Source: Legionellaceae bacterium
GTDB lineage: Bacteria > Pseudomonadota > Gammaproteobacteria > Legionellales > Legionellaceae
Length of the DNA stretch: 45,572 bases
Assembly: GCA_030148065.1 (NCBI GenBank)
Contig: JASBUC010000015.1
Coordinates: 1-45,572, forward strand
Direction: 5' to 3'
In this document: positions 32,444-41,493 of the stretch, one piece after another
How positions within the stretch are numbered: position 1 is the stretch's first letter
Layout: every line of letters begins with the position of its first letter
The notes under the pieces: generated by a model
The model's database searches: none
What the model was told of the DNA's origin: nothing
Seen by the model: only the letters and a program-made list of their open reading frames with translations
Made by a program: the position numbers and the translations under genes

Positions 32444-33876
32444 ACTGTTAGTAATTGATTGATTTTTAACTGGTTAAGATTTTTAATTTGAGGGTTTAGT
32501 TGTCTCAAGCTAGAAAGAGTTAAATGATTTTTTTGAGCAATGGCGCTGAGCGTATCGCCTGCCTTGACCGCGTATCCTTTTCGTACAGAGGAAGGTTTAT
32601 CAACCCAGAGTATCAATTTCTGTCCTGGAGTTATGCGAGTTGCATTGGTGATTTGATTCCAAAATCGGATGGCGGGTGCTTTAACCTGGTATTTTTGTTC
32701 CAAATGGCTAAAAGTCTCTCCTTTTTTTACAATGTGCACGACTTTGTGAGGACCTTTGCTGCTTTTTCCTTGATTAATCGAGGAGATTTGACGGCGAAGT
32801 CTGGTTGCAGTTTTATCTGTCATTGTTTTTGTTGAGGGGACATAGAGTGCTTGCCCAGGCTTTATAACATCATTTTTCAGTTTGTTGATGTTTTTTATAA
32901 CTGACACAGAGCTTTTGTTGCTATGCGCAATACCGCTTAAGGTTTCACCTTCAGCAATTACATGTCGATTCCAAGCCAGTCTTTCCTGCTTCGATAAGGT
33001 ACTAAGCTTTTGTTTAAATGGCTCAATTGATGCAATTGGTAGCAATAATGATGAGTCTTTATTGGGGCTTGTCGTCCATCGATTGTGACCGGGGTTAAGC
33101 TTTAGTAACTCAGCGTAGGAGATGTTGGCAATTTTAGCCGCCTGGTTTAGATCCAATTGTTCACGTATGGTCACTTCTTCAAAATAGGGTTGATATTGTT
33201 GCCTTGGCAGCGAAATATGGTAGTAGCCAGGTGAGCGAATCACGCTTGCGAGCGCCAGCAATCTTGGCAGGTAGGCTTGAGTTTCTCTTGGCAGCGGCAA
33301 GTTCCAAAAGTCTGTTTTTTGTCGATGTTGTTGATTCTTTCGAACGGCGTTGAGAACAGTTCCTTCGCCTGAATCGTAGGCGGCTATAGCAAGCAACCAC
33401 TGCTTGTCAAAGAATTTTGCAAGGTATTGTAAGTAGGTTAAGGCGGCATTGGTCGAGGGTTTTATGTCTCGTCGTCCTTCGTACCACCAATCTTGCTGTA
33501 TGCCTAAGCCACTACCAGTACCTGGCATCAATTGCCAAAGTCCTGCCGCGCCAGCATGAGAGTAAGCAAAGGGGTTGTAGTTACTTTCAATCATTGGCAT
33601 TAATACAAGCTCTCCAGGCAAGTCTTTTTGCTTTATTTCTTCTAGGATGTAGTAGATGTAACGACTTGAATTTTCAGCAAAATTATTTAAATAGGTCGGG
33701 TGGAGCTTAATCCAGTTAATTTGTTCTCTAACCTGTGGGATGTAGGAGTAATCTTTTAACCTAAAACTTTTTCTTATCTCACTCCACAATTCTTGTGCAT
33801 TGGCATTACAGCTTAGAATCATCAAAGACAGAATAAATAAGACGGAAGTATAGAATCGTTTTAAGTTAAGATTCAT
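32440..33876 (-). CDS. mltD: Membrane-bound lytic murein transglycosylase D with LysM repeats
   Basis: MltD cleaves peptidoglycan glycan strands with formation of 1,6-anhydro-MurNAc. The protein has 478 residues. An N-terminal signal sequence ends near residue 27 (SCNANA, with a cysteine that could be lipidated). The SLT domain has catalytic E97 in PMIESNYNP, then AGLWQLMPGTG and AIAAYDSGEG. Three LysM domains follow (about 307-350, 383-428 and 434-478), each starting with a GETLS/GETFS/GDTLS pattern, for binding glycan. E. coli MltD has two LysM domains. It has its own strong promoter. Confidence 0.93.
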   Translation of the reverse strand: MNLNLKRFYTSVLFILSLMILSCNANAQELWSEIRKSFRLKDYSYIPQVREQINWIKLHPTYLNNFAENSSRYIYYILEEIKQKDLPGELVLMPMIESNYNPFAYSHAGAAGLWQLMPGTGSGLGIQQDWWYEGRRDIKPSTNAALTYLQYLAKFFDKQWLLAIAAYDSGEGTVLNAVRKNQQHRQKTDFWNLPLPRETQAYLPRLLALASVIRSPGYYHISLPRQQYQPYFEEVTIREQLDLNQAAKIANISYAELLKLNPGHNRWTTSPNKDSSLLLPIASIEPFKQKLSTLSKQERLAWNRHVIAEGETLSGIAHSNKSSVSVIKNINKLKNDVIKPGQALYVPSTKTMTDKTATRLRRQISSINQGKSSKGPHKVVHIVKKGETFSHLEQKYQVKAPAIRFWNQITNATRITPGQKLILWVDKPSSVRKGYAVKAGDTLSAIAQKNHLTLSSLRQLNPQIKNLNQLKINQLLTV

Positions 33877-33908
33877 TCAAAACGCAAATTGTTAGCTCAT
33901 AAGGAACA

Positions 33909-33937
33909 ATTATACGGTAAGTGGCAAGTGCTGGCTA
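33909..33937 (-). promoter_or_regulatory. Promoter of mltD
   Basis: On the minus strand TAGCCA, a 17-base spacer and a perfect TATAAT (33914-33909), 32 bases before the mltD ATG. Confidence 0.65.
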
Positions 33938-33946
33938 ATCTTATTA

Positions 33947-34717
33947 CTAAAAATTATCTTTCATCTCTCTAACTGTTTGAAAAACTATCTCTTCAGTGGT
34001 GTTAGATCCAAGTTCCTCTAGGGCAACTGGAAGGTGTTGAACATAACGGTCACTTCTAAGAAATGGGTTAATTTCACACTCTTTTTCTAGCGTGCTGGGG
34101 AGGGTGCACTGAGTTATTTTAGACCAGGTTAGTGCTTGCTCTATTGCTTGATTATCAGGTTCTATGTGGGATGCAAAGCGTAGGTTTTGCTCTGTGTATT
34201 CATGTGCGGGGTAGATTTTTGTGGTTCTTGGTAGTTCTTTTAGTGTCTTTAAGGAGTTGAGCATTTCTTTTGCGGTTCCTTCAAAGAGTCGTCCACAGCC
34301 TGCACTAAAGAGGGTATCGCCACAAAATAAGGCCTCTAGCTCTTGGTTGAAATAACAAAGGTGTGGTTTTGTGTGACCAGGCGTTGATAATACCTCAAAA
34401 GAGCCTGGAAAAGTGTTGATTGTTATCGCTTTTGCGGGGATAGCTCTATGACATGGATGGGGAATTCGTTGATCTTCAGGTGCCCACACCTGTAATTTTG
34501 GAAATGTTTTTAGAAGTTCTGTTAGGCCATTGATGTGATCAAAGTGATGATGGGTGATTAAAACAGCTCTCAAGGATAAGTCCTTTTGCTCTAAGTATTG
34601 AAGCAGTGGCTTGGCATCACCTGGATCAACGCAAAGGGCTTGTTTTTTGTTTTGGTTAATCACTAGCCAGATGTAGTTGTCATTAAACGCAGGGATGGGG
34701 GTTATGGTAATTGACAT
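33947..34717 (-). CDS. gloB: Hydroxyacylglutathione hydrolase (glyoxalase II)
   Basis: GloB hydrolyses S-D-lactoylglutathione to D-lactate and glutathione, completing methylglyoxal detoxification. The protein has 256 residues. The metallo-beta-lactamase motif THHHFDH gives H56, H58, D60 and H61; TPGHTKPHLCYF, LFCGDTLFSAGCGRLFEG and YPAHEYTEQNLRFA follow. The ATG at 34717 fits the E. coli N-terminus (IPAFNDNYIW) and follows a GAGAG; the frame also opens further upstream at 34735. It is divergent from a YafS-like methyltransferase, the same neighbour it has in E. coli. Confidence 0.95.
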   Translation of the reverse strand: MSITITPIPAFNDNYIWLVINQNKKQALCVDPGDAKPLLQYLEQKDLSLRAVLITHHHFDHINGLTELLKTFPKLQVWAPEDQRIPHPCHRAIPAKAITINTFPGSFEVLSTPGHTKPHLCYFNQELEALFCGDTLFSAGCGRLFEGTAKEMLNSLKTLKELPRTTKIYPAHEYTEQNLRFASHIEPDNQAIEQALTWSKITQCTLPSTLEKECEINPFLRSDRYVQHLPVALEELGSNTTEEIVFQTVREMKDNF

Positions 34718-34827
34718 TGACTCTCTCATCGTCATATCTTACTTGTAAGGGTGCTAAGACGCCAGTTATTGTAATCGTGTTTAAAGCGGCGGTCTGCTTT
34801 TGTTAATCATAGGGGATTTGGTACTTG

Positions 34828-35523
34828 ATGCAAAGGTTTATTCATTTGAATGAATGGTTCTATTCAGGCAAAGGACGACGGTTGGCTAACGGCATTTCGC
34901 AACAGTTGGAAGATATTTTACCTCGTTGTTATGGCGTGCATCTTCTACAGTGTGGTCTTGAAGAGCATAATAATTGGCTGTCCTCGAGTCAAATAGACAA
35001 TCACCACATATTAACGCCTTTTAGCAGTCATCGGCCGCATGCGGTGGTGGCTGATTTAACTCGAGAGTTTTTACCTTTCGAGTCTGAATCAATCAGCGTG
35101 GTGGTGTTACCATTTTGTCTTGAGCTACTCAAAGACCGAGTGTCTTTTTTGCAGGAAGTCAATCGGGTATTAACTGAAGATGGTAGAGTTTTGTTCATCG
35201 GTTTGAACCCTTATGGTCTAATAGGACTGAGAAAACACTTTAGACTAGATGCTCTTGGACTTAAAAAGCGAAGTGAGCTTCTTAGCATGGTTCGGCTCTC
35301 TAAGCTTTTGGGCGAGACAAACTTTAGTATTTGTCAGACACAAGTTTTTTCTTATACGCCATCGCTAAGACTTAACCTTCGGGTATCATTTTTTTTCGAG
35401 CAACTTGGTAAAATGTTGTGGCCTTACCCCGGTAATTTTTATTTGCTAGAAGCTAAAAAGAATCCCTCACTGTCTGTTACGCCGATTTTACAATATGGGC
35501 GCTTCATTATAGGTCGACAATAG
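34828..35523 (+). CDS. SAM-dependent methyltransferase, YafS-like
   Basis: The protein has 231 residues. It has a class I methyltransferase layout: an HLLQCGLEEHNNW segment where motif I lies (degenerate), VADLTREFLPFESESISVVVLPFCLELLKDR, and EVNRVLTEDGRVLFIGLNPYG, a typical Methyltransf_11 core. Position beside gloB and the sequence type match E. coli yafS, a protein of unknown substrate. Start ATG at 34828; a TTG at 34825 is possible, and an AGGGGA lies 11 bases upstream of the ATG. Confidence 0.8.
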   Translation: MQRFIHLNEWFYSGKGRRLANGISQQLEDILPRCYGVHLLQCGLEEHNNWLSSSQIDNHHILTPFSSHRPHAVVADLTREFLPFESESISVVVLPFCLELLKDRVSFLQEVNRVLTEDGRVLFIGLNPYGLIGLRKHFRLDALGLKKRSELLSMVRLSKLLGETNFSICQTQVFSYTPSLRLNLRVSFFFEQLGKMLWPYPGNFYLLEAKKNPSLSVTPILQYGRFIIGRQ

Positions 35524-35620
35524 CCGCTAGCAAAGGCATGCGCTCGCGCTTAATTAAGGCTGGCTGTAAGAGAGGCTTTTCGGTAAACTAAATCACATTT
35601 TTGTTGTCGGAACAAAGGAT

Positions 35621-38023
35621 ATGTTTACTGTTTTTTTATTGCTCCTTCTGATCATCGTAACGGCATTGTTGATTAGTAATGAGATCCCTAAAAAGATATC
35701 TTTTTCAATCATTGCTGTTTTCCTTCTCTATATTTCCGTTGCTACGTCTGTCTTTATTTCAATTCCTCTCTGGATAATAACGGCGCTGCTTGCCATTGTG
35801 CTTTTTGTTGATGAGTTTCGATGTGAACGACTCAGCCTCAAGGTATTTAGACACCTTCAAAAAATTATGCCACCAATTAGCCAAACTGAAAAAATTGCCT
35901 TAGAAGCTGGTGATGTTTGGCTGGAAGCAGATCTTTTTAATGGACAACCTAACTGGCAAGATTTATCAAAATTATCCTTGCCAGAGCTCTCAAAAGAAGA
36001 AGTGGAGTTTCTTGATAAGACGGTTGATGAACTTTGCGATAACTTAGATGACTGGCAAATTTATAAAACTGGTGAGCTTAGTGCTCAAACTTGGCAACGC
36101 CTAAAAGAAAACAAGTTTTTTGCCCTGGTGATTCCTAAAGAATATGGGGGGCTTGGGTTTTCCGCACAAGCACATTCTGCCATTGTGGGTAAGATTGCAA
36201 GCAGAAGCATTGCTGCTGCGGTGACCGTAATGGTGCCAAATTCTTTAGGACCTGCTGAACTTTTAATGCATTACGGGACTGATAAGCAGAAGAAAAATAC
36301 ACTGCCAAAATTAGCCAATGGTTCTGAAATTCCATGCTTTGCACTGACCTCTCCCACAGCTGGCAGTGATGCTGGCAGTCTAAGCGATCATGGGGTCATT
36401 TTTGAGAAAAGCGACTCTGGGAAGAAAAAACTTTTTATTCGCTTAAACTGGAATAAGCGCTACATTACCTTAGCGCCTGTTGCCACCCTCATTGGGGTTG
36501 CCTTTCAATTAAGCGATCCTGACAAACTACTTGGTGATAAAGAACACTTAGGCATTACGCTTGCCCTTGTTCCTGCATCCTTAAAAGGGGTGCAAAAAAG
36601 TAAGCGGCATTCACCAGTAGGACTGGGCTTTATGAATGGCACAACAGCAGGTGTTGACGTTGAAGTTCCACTAGAGGCGGTTATTGGTGAAGAGAGTGGC
36701 ATTGGTCAAGGTTGGCGAATGTTGATGGAGTGTTTATCCATTGGCCGAGCCATTTCTCTACCGGCACTCGCCAGTGCCGCTTGCAAGGTCGCCTATCGTT
36801 CAAGTGGCGCCTATGCCCGCACTCGTAAGCAATTTAAAATGCCAATAGGAGAGTTTGAAGGAGTACAAGAGGCACTCGCTCGAATCGGGGGGTTGACCTT
36901 CATTGCGGAGGCAACACGCAAAATGACTGCGGCTAGTGTCGATCTTGGTATAAAGCCTTCTTTAATTTCAGCCATTACTAAATATCATCTAACAGAGATG
37001 GCAAGAACGTGTATTGATGATGCCATGGACATTCATGCAGGTAGAGGGGTTCAGTTTGGTCCCTCTAATTATTTGGGATTAATATATCTTTCGCTTCCAA
37101 TGAGCATTACTGTTGAAGGGGCTAATATTTTAACACGTTCGTTGATGATCTTTGGTCAAGGTGCCATTCGTTGTCATCCTTATTTGCAAAAAGAAATGGA
37201 AACCTTGCAAATTGACTCAAAGGAAGAAGCCTTGTTAGCCTTTGATAAACTCTTCATGCAGCATGTACAACGCGTGTATAAAAATGGCATAGATGCCTTC
37301 TTTCACAGTCTTATACAAGGACGCGCGTTAGGAGTAAAACTGCCATCGCATTTGGAATACTCAGCTAGAAAAATTACCTTACTTAGTAAAAATTTAAGCT
37401 TTTGTGCAGATGTGTCTTTTGGCTTGCTTGGTGGCTCACTTAAACGTCGTGAGCAGTTGTCTGCCCGCCTTGGGGATGTTTTGAGTCACCTATACATGGC
37501 GGTTGCGGTTATTCACTATTCGTTAAGCCTTGATCACAAAACACATGAAAATGTGCATGCAATGTGGGCGTTACAATATTGTTTATTTAAAGCTAAAGTT
37601 GCCTTTAAAGGATTTTTTAGAAACTTCCCTTACCGATTAGCCGCGACAAAAATGAGCTTGATTGCCTTACCTTGCTTGAGCCAAATTAAACCGCCGAGTG
37701 ATAAGCTCTCACAGACGCTTGCCAAGCAATTACTCTCTCCCTCTACTCTAAGAGAGATACTGACTGGTGCCGAATCAGTCTACTCAGGGAAAGCAAGTGG
37801 TCTTTTCAACCTTGAAAAGGCCTTTAATGAAGTGATTGAAATTAGTTTGGTGGAAAAGAAAATCAATGAGGCCATTAAACAAGGTAAAGTGTCTAAGTCA
37901 CTTCGTGGTGAGGCGCTGTTAGCTGAGCTGAAAGCAGAAGGTCTGTTAACAGAGAGTGAAGTGTCCCAAATGATGCGTACAGAAGAAATGGTTAGTCAAG
38001 CACTTGCCGTTGATGAATTTTAA
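35621..38023 (+). CDS. fadE: Acyl-CoA dehydrogenase FadE
   Basis: FadE performs the first oxidation of beta-oxidation, acyl-CoA to trans-2-enoyl-CoA with FAD. Length is 800 residues, about the same as E. coli FadE (814). Two N-terminal hydrophobic segments (1-22, 30-66) anchor it to the membrane. The dehydrogenase core starts near 110, with FALTSPTAGSDAGSL, KRYITLAPVATLIGVAFQL and ARTRKQFKMPIGEFEGVQE. The extra C-terminal domain (about 480-790) is typical of this large enzyme. It is the first gene of the fadE-fadI-fadJ run, with AAAGG near the ATG. Confidence 0.95.
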   Translation: MFTVFLLLLLIIVTALLISNEIPKKISFSIIAVFLLYISVATSVFISIPLWIITALLAIVLFVDEFRCERLSLKVFRHLQKIMPPISQTEKIALEAGDVWLEADLFNGQPNWQDLSKLSLPELSKEEVEFLDKTVDELCDNLDDWQIYKTGELSAQTWQRLKENKFFALVIPKEYGGLGFSAQAHSAIVGKIASRSIAAAVTVMVPNSLGPAELLMHYGTDKQKKNTLPKLANGSEIPCFALTSPTAGSDAGSLSDHGVIFEKSDSGKKKLFIRLNWNKRYITLAPVATLIGVAFQLSDPDKLLGDKEHLGITLALVPASLKGVQKSKRHSPVGLGFMNGTTAGVDVEVPLEAVIGEESGIGQGWRMLMECLSIGRAISLPALASAACKVAYRSSGAYARTRKQFKMPIGEFEGVQEALARIGGLTFIAEATRKMTAASVDLGIKPSLISAITKYHLTEMARTCIDDAMDIHAGRGVQFGPSNYLGLIYLSLPMSITVEGANILTRSLMIFGQGAIRCHPYLQKEMETLQIDSKEEALLAFDKLFMQHVQRVYKNGIDAFFHSLIQGRALGVKLPSHLEYSARKITLLSKNLSFCADVSFGLLGGSLKRREQLSARLGDVLSHLYMAVAVIHYSLSLDHKTHENVHAMWALQYCLFKAKVAFKGFFRNFPYRLAATKMSLIALPCLSQIKPPSDKLSQTLAKQLLSPSTLREILTGAESVYSGKASGLFNLEKAFNEVIEISLVEKKINEAIKQGKVSKSLRGEALLAELKAEGLLTESEVSQMMRTEEMVSQALAVDEF

Positions 38024-38080
38024 CAATGCCCAATATTAGTCATCTCAGTGACTTTTTGGGTGGAGCTTTGAGAGAGAAAA

Positions 38081-39373
38081 ATGAGCAAAAACTTTTTAAC
38101 GGGTAAAGATGTCTACTTAGTTGATGGTAAGAGAACGCCATTTTTAAAAGCTGAAAAAGGGCTAGGACCTTTTTCAGCCTCAACCTTGGCTGTTCGAGCA
38201 GCACAGCAGCTGTTGGTTGAGAATAACCTTGATCCGATGAAGATTGATGAAACCATCATTGGTTCTGCGATGCCAAGCCCTGATGAAGCCAACATCGCAC
38301 GAGTCGTTGCATTAAGGCTCGGACTATCAGAGCGTTCTCCTGCTTGGACTGTGATGAGAAATTGCGCATCCGGCATGCAAGCACTTGATTCAGCTGCTAA
38401 GAGTATTGCTTCGAATAGGGCTCAGCTTGTGTTAGCCGGCGGGACAGATGCTATGAGTCATGCGCCTTTATTGCTAAATCAAAAAATGGCCAATTGGCTA
38501 GCTGGTTGGTTTGCTTCCAAGACCTTGTCTCAGAAAGGACGCTTATTAGGTAAACTACGACCTGCCTATTTTGTACCTGTGATCGCACTTTTGCGAGGTT
38601 TGACCGATCCCATTGTTGGACTGAACATGGGTCAAACAGCAGAGAACCTTGCTTATCTTTTTGACATTTCTCGCAAAGAGATGGATGAATTTGCCGTGCG
38701 CAGTCACCTAAATTTGGCCAAACAAAAAGGCGCTCTTAGTGAAATTGCTCCCATTATAGACTCAAAAGGACGAGTCTATGACTTTGACACAGGTCTACGT
38801 GAAGATTCGAGTGTGGCGCGTTTAGCAAAGCTGAAACCATTTTTTGATAAAAGATATGGTAAGGTCACTGCCGGTAACAGCTCTCAAATTACCGATGGGG
38901 CCTGCATGGTGCTCTTGGCGAGCAAAGAGGCTGTTGAGACCTATAATTTGCCGGTATTGGCAAAAATATCTGATGTTAATTGGGCAGGCTTAAATCCTGC
39001 TGAGATGGGACTGGGGCCCGTGCATGCAATGGTGCCCATGCTTCAGAGAAATGAACTATCTCTCTCTGACATCGATTATTTTGAAATCAACGAAGCTTTT
39101 GCTGCGCAAGTATTAGCCTGTTTAAAAGCCTTGAGTGATGATGCCTATTGTCAAAAACATTTTCAGTTAGAGAAAGCATTTGGTGAATTACCAATTGATA
39201 AATTAAATCAAGATGGTGGTGCTATTGCCTGTGGTCACCCCATTGGGGCAAGTGGTGCACGTATTTTATTACACACTGCAAAAGTTTTAGAGAAGAACAA
39301 CCTTAAAAGAGGGACTGCTAGCATCTGTATTGGTGGTGGACAAGGTGGTGCCATGCTTGTAGAGAGGGTATAG
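38081..39373 (+). CDS. fadI: 3-ketoacyl-CoA thiolase FadI
   Basis: The thiolase cleaves 3-ketoacyl-CoA with CoA to acetyl-CoA and a shortened acyl-CoA. The protein has 430 residues. Acyl-enzyme C95 lies in RNCASGMQ. GQTAENLA, FEINEAFAAQ, the H motif ACGHPIGASGAR and the second catalytic C in CIGGGQGG follow. The insert LLLNQKMANWLAGW is typical of the FadI type (trifunctional-protein beta partner) as opposed to FadA. The gene follows fadE after 57 bases that include a weak AGTCA/TGACT hairpin and precedes fadJ by 4 bases. Confidence 0.92.
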   Translation: MSKNFLTGKDVYLVDGKRTPFLKAEKGLGPFSASTLAVRAAQQLLVENNLDPMKIDETIIGSAMPSPDEANIARVVALRLGLSERSPAWTVMRNCASGMQALDSAAKSIASNRAQLVLAGGTDAMSHAPLLLNQKMANWLAGWFASKTLSQKGRLLGKLRPAYFVPVIALLRGLTDPIVGLNMGQTAENLAYLFDISRKEMDEFAVRSHLNLAKQKGALSEIAPIIDSKGRVYDFDTGLREDSSVARLAKLKPFFDKRYGKVTAGNSSQITDGACMVLLASKEAVETYNLPVLAKISDVNWAGLNPAEMGLGPVHAMVPMLQRNELSLSDIDYFEINEAFAAQVLACLKALSDDAYCQKHFQLEKAFGELPIDKLNQDGGAIACGHPIGASGARILLHTAKVLEKNNLKRGTASICIGGGQGGAMLVERV

Positions 39374-39377
39374 AGAG

Positions 39378-41393
39378 ATGAAAACATTTAAACATTGGAA
39401 ACTAACTATCCGTGAAGACAAGATAGTAGAATTAGGTTTTGACCGAGAAGGCCAAGAGGTTAATACCATCAATGATGAAGTGCTCAGTGAACTGGATGAG
39501 GCCATTACTGAGATAGAGAGCCGCACCGAGATTAAAGGTGTGCTTCTTTACTCTATGAAAGACAAAGGGTTTATTGCTGGTGCTGACGTAAACTACTTTT
39601 CAAAATTTGAAACGTCAGAAGAATTAGCGGTTTTTCTAAAGAAAGGGCATCAAGTCTTTGATCATCTAGAATCTCTTAAGGTTCCGACTGTTGCAATGAT
39701 TGATGGTTTTTGCATGGGCGGGGGCTTTGAACTTGTCTTGGCCTGCGACTACCGGGTGGCTAGTGATGAAAAAGAAACGCGCCTTGGACTTCCTGAAATT
39801 TTACTGGGCATTTTTCCGGGCTGGGGAGGAACGGTTCGCCTCCCTCCTCTAATTGGTGGTCTTAATGCGCTGACTAAGTTTATTTTAACGGGACGCGCTT
39901 TTTCAGCTAAAGCTGCTAAGCGTTTTGGGGTGGTAGATGAGGCGGTACCCGTGCGGCAATTAAAAAGGGCGGCGCTCTCTTTGATTGAGAGAAAGCCTGC
40001 TAAGCGCTCGGCTAAATGGTTTGAGAAACTAAGTGATGCATCGTTTATTAAGCCCATTTTAGCTAAATTAGTGCGTAATCAAGTAGCAAAAAAAGCATTG
40101 AAAGAACATTATCCAGCCCCCTTTGCTGCCATTGATAATTGGCTTGCTCAAAGAGGCTTTACTAAGCGAGATAAAGAGCGTGAAATTCGAACGATTGAAT
40201 CGTTAGTTGAACAGGGTGAGACGTCTAAAAACCTAATTCGCGCATTTTTGCTTCGGGAAAGAATGAAGCGATTTGCAAAAGAGTCTTCTTTCAAAGCCAC
40301 TCATTTACATGTGGTTGGTGCAGGAATCATGGGCGGTGACATTGCTGCCTGGGGTGCACTAAAAGGCCTAAAGGTAACACTGCAAGATAGAAACCTAGAG
40401 GCGATCGCACCGGCTATGAGTAGAGCTCACAAACTCTTTAAGAAAAAGCTTAAAAAATCGCGCTTGGTGGAAGCAGCACTCGATCGTTTAATCCCCGATC
40501 CTAATGGACACGGACTAAAACAAGCCGATGTGATCATTGAAGCCATTTATGAAAATTTGGAGGCAAAACAGACGTTATTTAAGAGAATTGAAGCCGAAGC
40601 GAGAAAAGAAGCCATTCTTGCATCAAATACCTCAAGCATTCCGCTCGATGAGATTAGTGAGGTTTTGGGCCAACCTGAACGTTTACTTGGCATTCACTTC
40701 TTTAACCCGGTTGCACGAATGGAGTTAGTAGAGGTTGTCTTTAGTCAAACAACGGATCCTAAACTTTTAGAGCATGCGCATGCCTTTGTGGGCCAGATTG
40801 GCAAACTGCCTCTGCCTGTCAAATCTAGCCCTGGCTTTTTGGTTAATCGAGTATTGATGCCGTATCTTTTAGAGTGTGTAACTTTACTAGATGAAGGGGT
40901 TCAACCACAGGACATTGATTATGCGGCTAAGAAGTTTGGCATGATGATGGGGCCTGTTGAGCTTGCGGATACGGTTGGGTTGGATGTTTGTTTGGCTGTA
41001 GCTGAAAATTTAACCAAAGCATTTGGTGGCTCTATTCCTGATAAACTAAGAACGTTGGTTGCAGACAAGCAATTAGGTAAGAAAACGGGACGGGGCTTTT
41101 ATCAGTATAAAAAAGGAAAGGCTCAAAAAGAGAAAGTGGTTGATAAAAATTGGCAACCACATGCGAACCGTTTAATTCTTAGAATGATTAGTGAAGCCAG
41201 CCAGTGTTTGTCTGAAAACGTTGTCGCAGATCCTGATTTGCTTGATGGCGCCATGATCTTTGGTACAGGTTTTGCGCCCTTTAGAGGGGGGCCAATGAAG
41301 TACTCCGAAGACTTTGGAAAGGATAAGTTAAATTCTTTGTTTGCAGAGTTAACAAAAAAACATGGAAGCCGATTTAGTTTGGATAACGAGTGA
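39378..41393 (+). CDS. fadJ: Enoyl-CoA hydratase/3-hydroxyacyl-CoA dehydrogenase (FadJ type)
   Basis: This bifunctional enzyme hydrates enoyl-CoA and oxidises the product to 3-ketoacyl-CoA with NAD+, forming a complex with the FadI thiolase. The protein has 671 residues. The hydratase domain contains GGGFELVLACD (E118) and GLPEILLGIFPGWGG (E140), the two catalytic glutamates. The NAD-binding motif VVGAGIMGGDIA begins near residue 311, and GIHFFNPVARMELVEVV carries the catalytic histidine. SSPGFLVNRVLMPYL starts the C-terminal domain. It lies 4 bases after fadI, so the two are coupled. FadB-type enzymes are the alternative; the gene order favours FadJ. Confidence 0.92.
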   Translation: MKTFKHWKLTIREDKIVELGFDREGQEVNTINDEVLSELDEAITEIESRTEIKGVLLYSMKDKGFIAGADVNYFSKFETSEELAVFLKKGHQVFDHLESLKVPTVAMIDGFCMGGGFELVLACDYRVASDEKETRLGLPEILLGIFPGWGGTVRLPPLIGGLNALTKFILTGRAFSAKAAKRFGVVDEAVPVRQLKRAALSLIERKPAKRSAKWFEKLSDASFIKPILAKLVRNQVAKKALKEHYPAPFAAIDNWLAQRGFTKRDKEREIRTIESLVEQGETSKNLIRAFLLRERMKRFAKESSFKATHLHVVGAGIMGGDIAAWGALKGLKVTLQDRNLEAIAPAMSRAHKLFKKKLKKSRLVEAALDRLIPDPNGHGLKQADVIIEAIYENLEAKQTLFKRIEAEARKEAILASNTSSIPLDEISEVLGQPERLLGIHFFNPVARMELVEVVFSQTTDPKLLEHAHAFVGQIGKLPLPVKSSPGFLVNRVLMPYLLECVTLLDEGVQPQDIDYAAKKFGMMMGPVELADTVGLDVCLAVAENLTKAFGGSIPDKLRTLVADKQLGKKTGRGFYQYKKGKAQKEKVVDKNWQPHANRLILRMISEASQCLSENVVADPDLLDGAMIFGTGFAPFRGGPMKYSEDFGKDKLNSLFAELTKKHGSRFSLDNE

Positions 41394-41430
41394 TTATTAT
41401 TTAATCATAAACATTTTTATTTAACCCAAA

Positions 41431-41459
41431 CTGGCAATAAGCAAACGATAAGATATAAT
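41431..41459 (+). promoter_or_regulatory. Promoter of the L,D-transpeptidase gene
   Basis: CTGGCA, a 17-base spacer and a perfect TATAAT (41454-41459). Transcription would start close to 41,466, inside the following dyad. Confidence 0.6.
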
Positions 41460-41460
41460 T

Positions 41461-41490
41461 GACCGTAGGTTATTTGTTTATTCTACGGTC
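41461..41490 (+). promoter_or_regulatory. 8-bp dyad over the predicted start site, three bases before the start codon
   Basis: GACCGTAG (41461-41468) and CTACGGTC (41483-41490) are a perfect inverted repeat with a 14-base AT-rich loop. It begins one base after the -10 and ends at TTT-ATG. It could be a repressor operator, or a 3' terminator hairpin for the fad run. Confidence 0.45.
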
Positions 41491-41493
41491 TTT

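Noticed and set aside
38038-38053. AGTCA/TGACT hairpin between fadE and fadI as a terminator
   Set aside because: A 5-bp stem is too weak to separate an obviously functional fadE-fadI-fadJ unit; at most it lowers readthrough.
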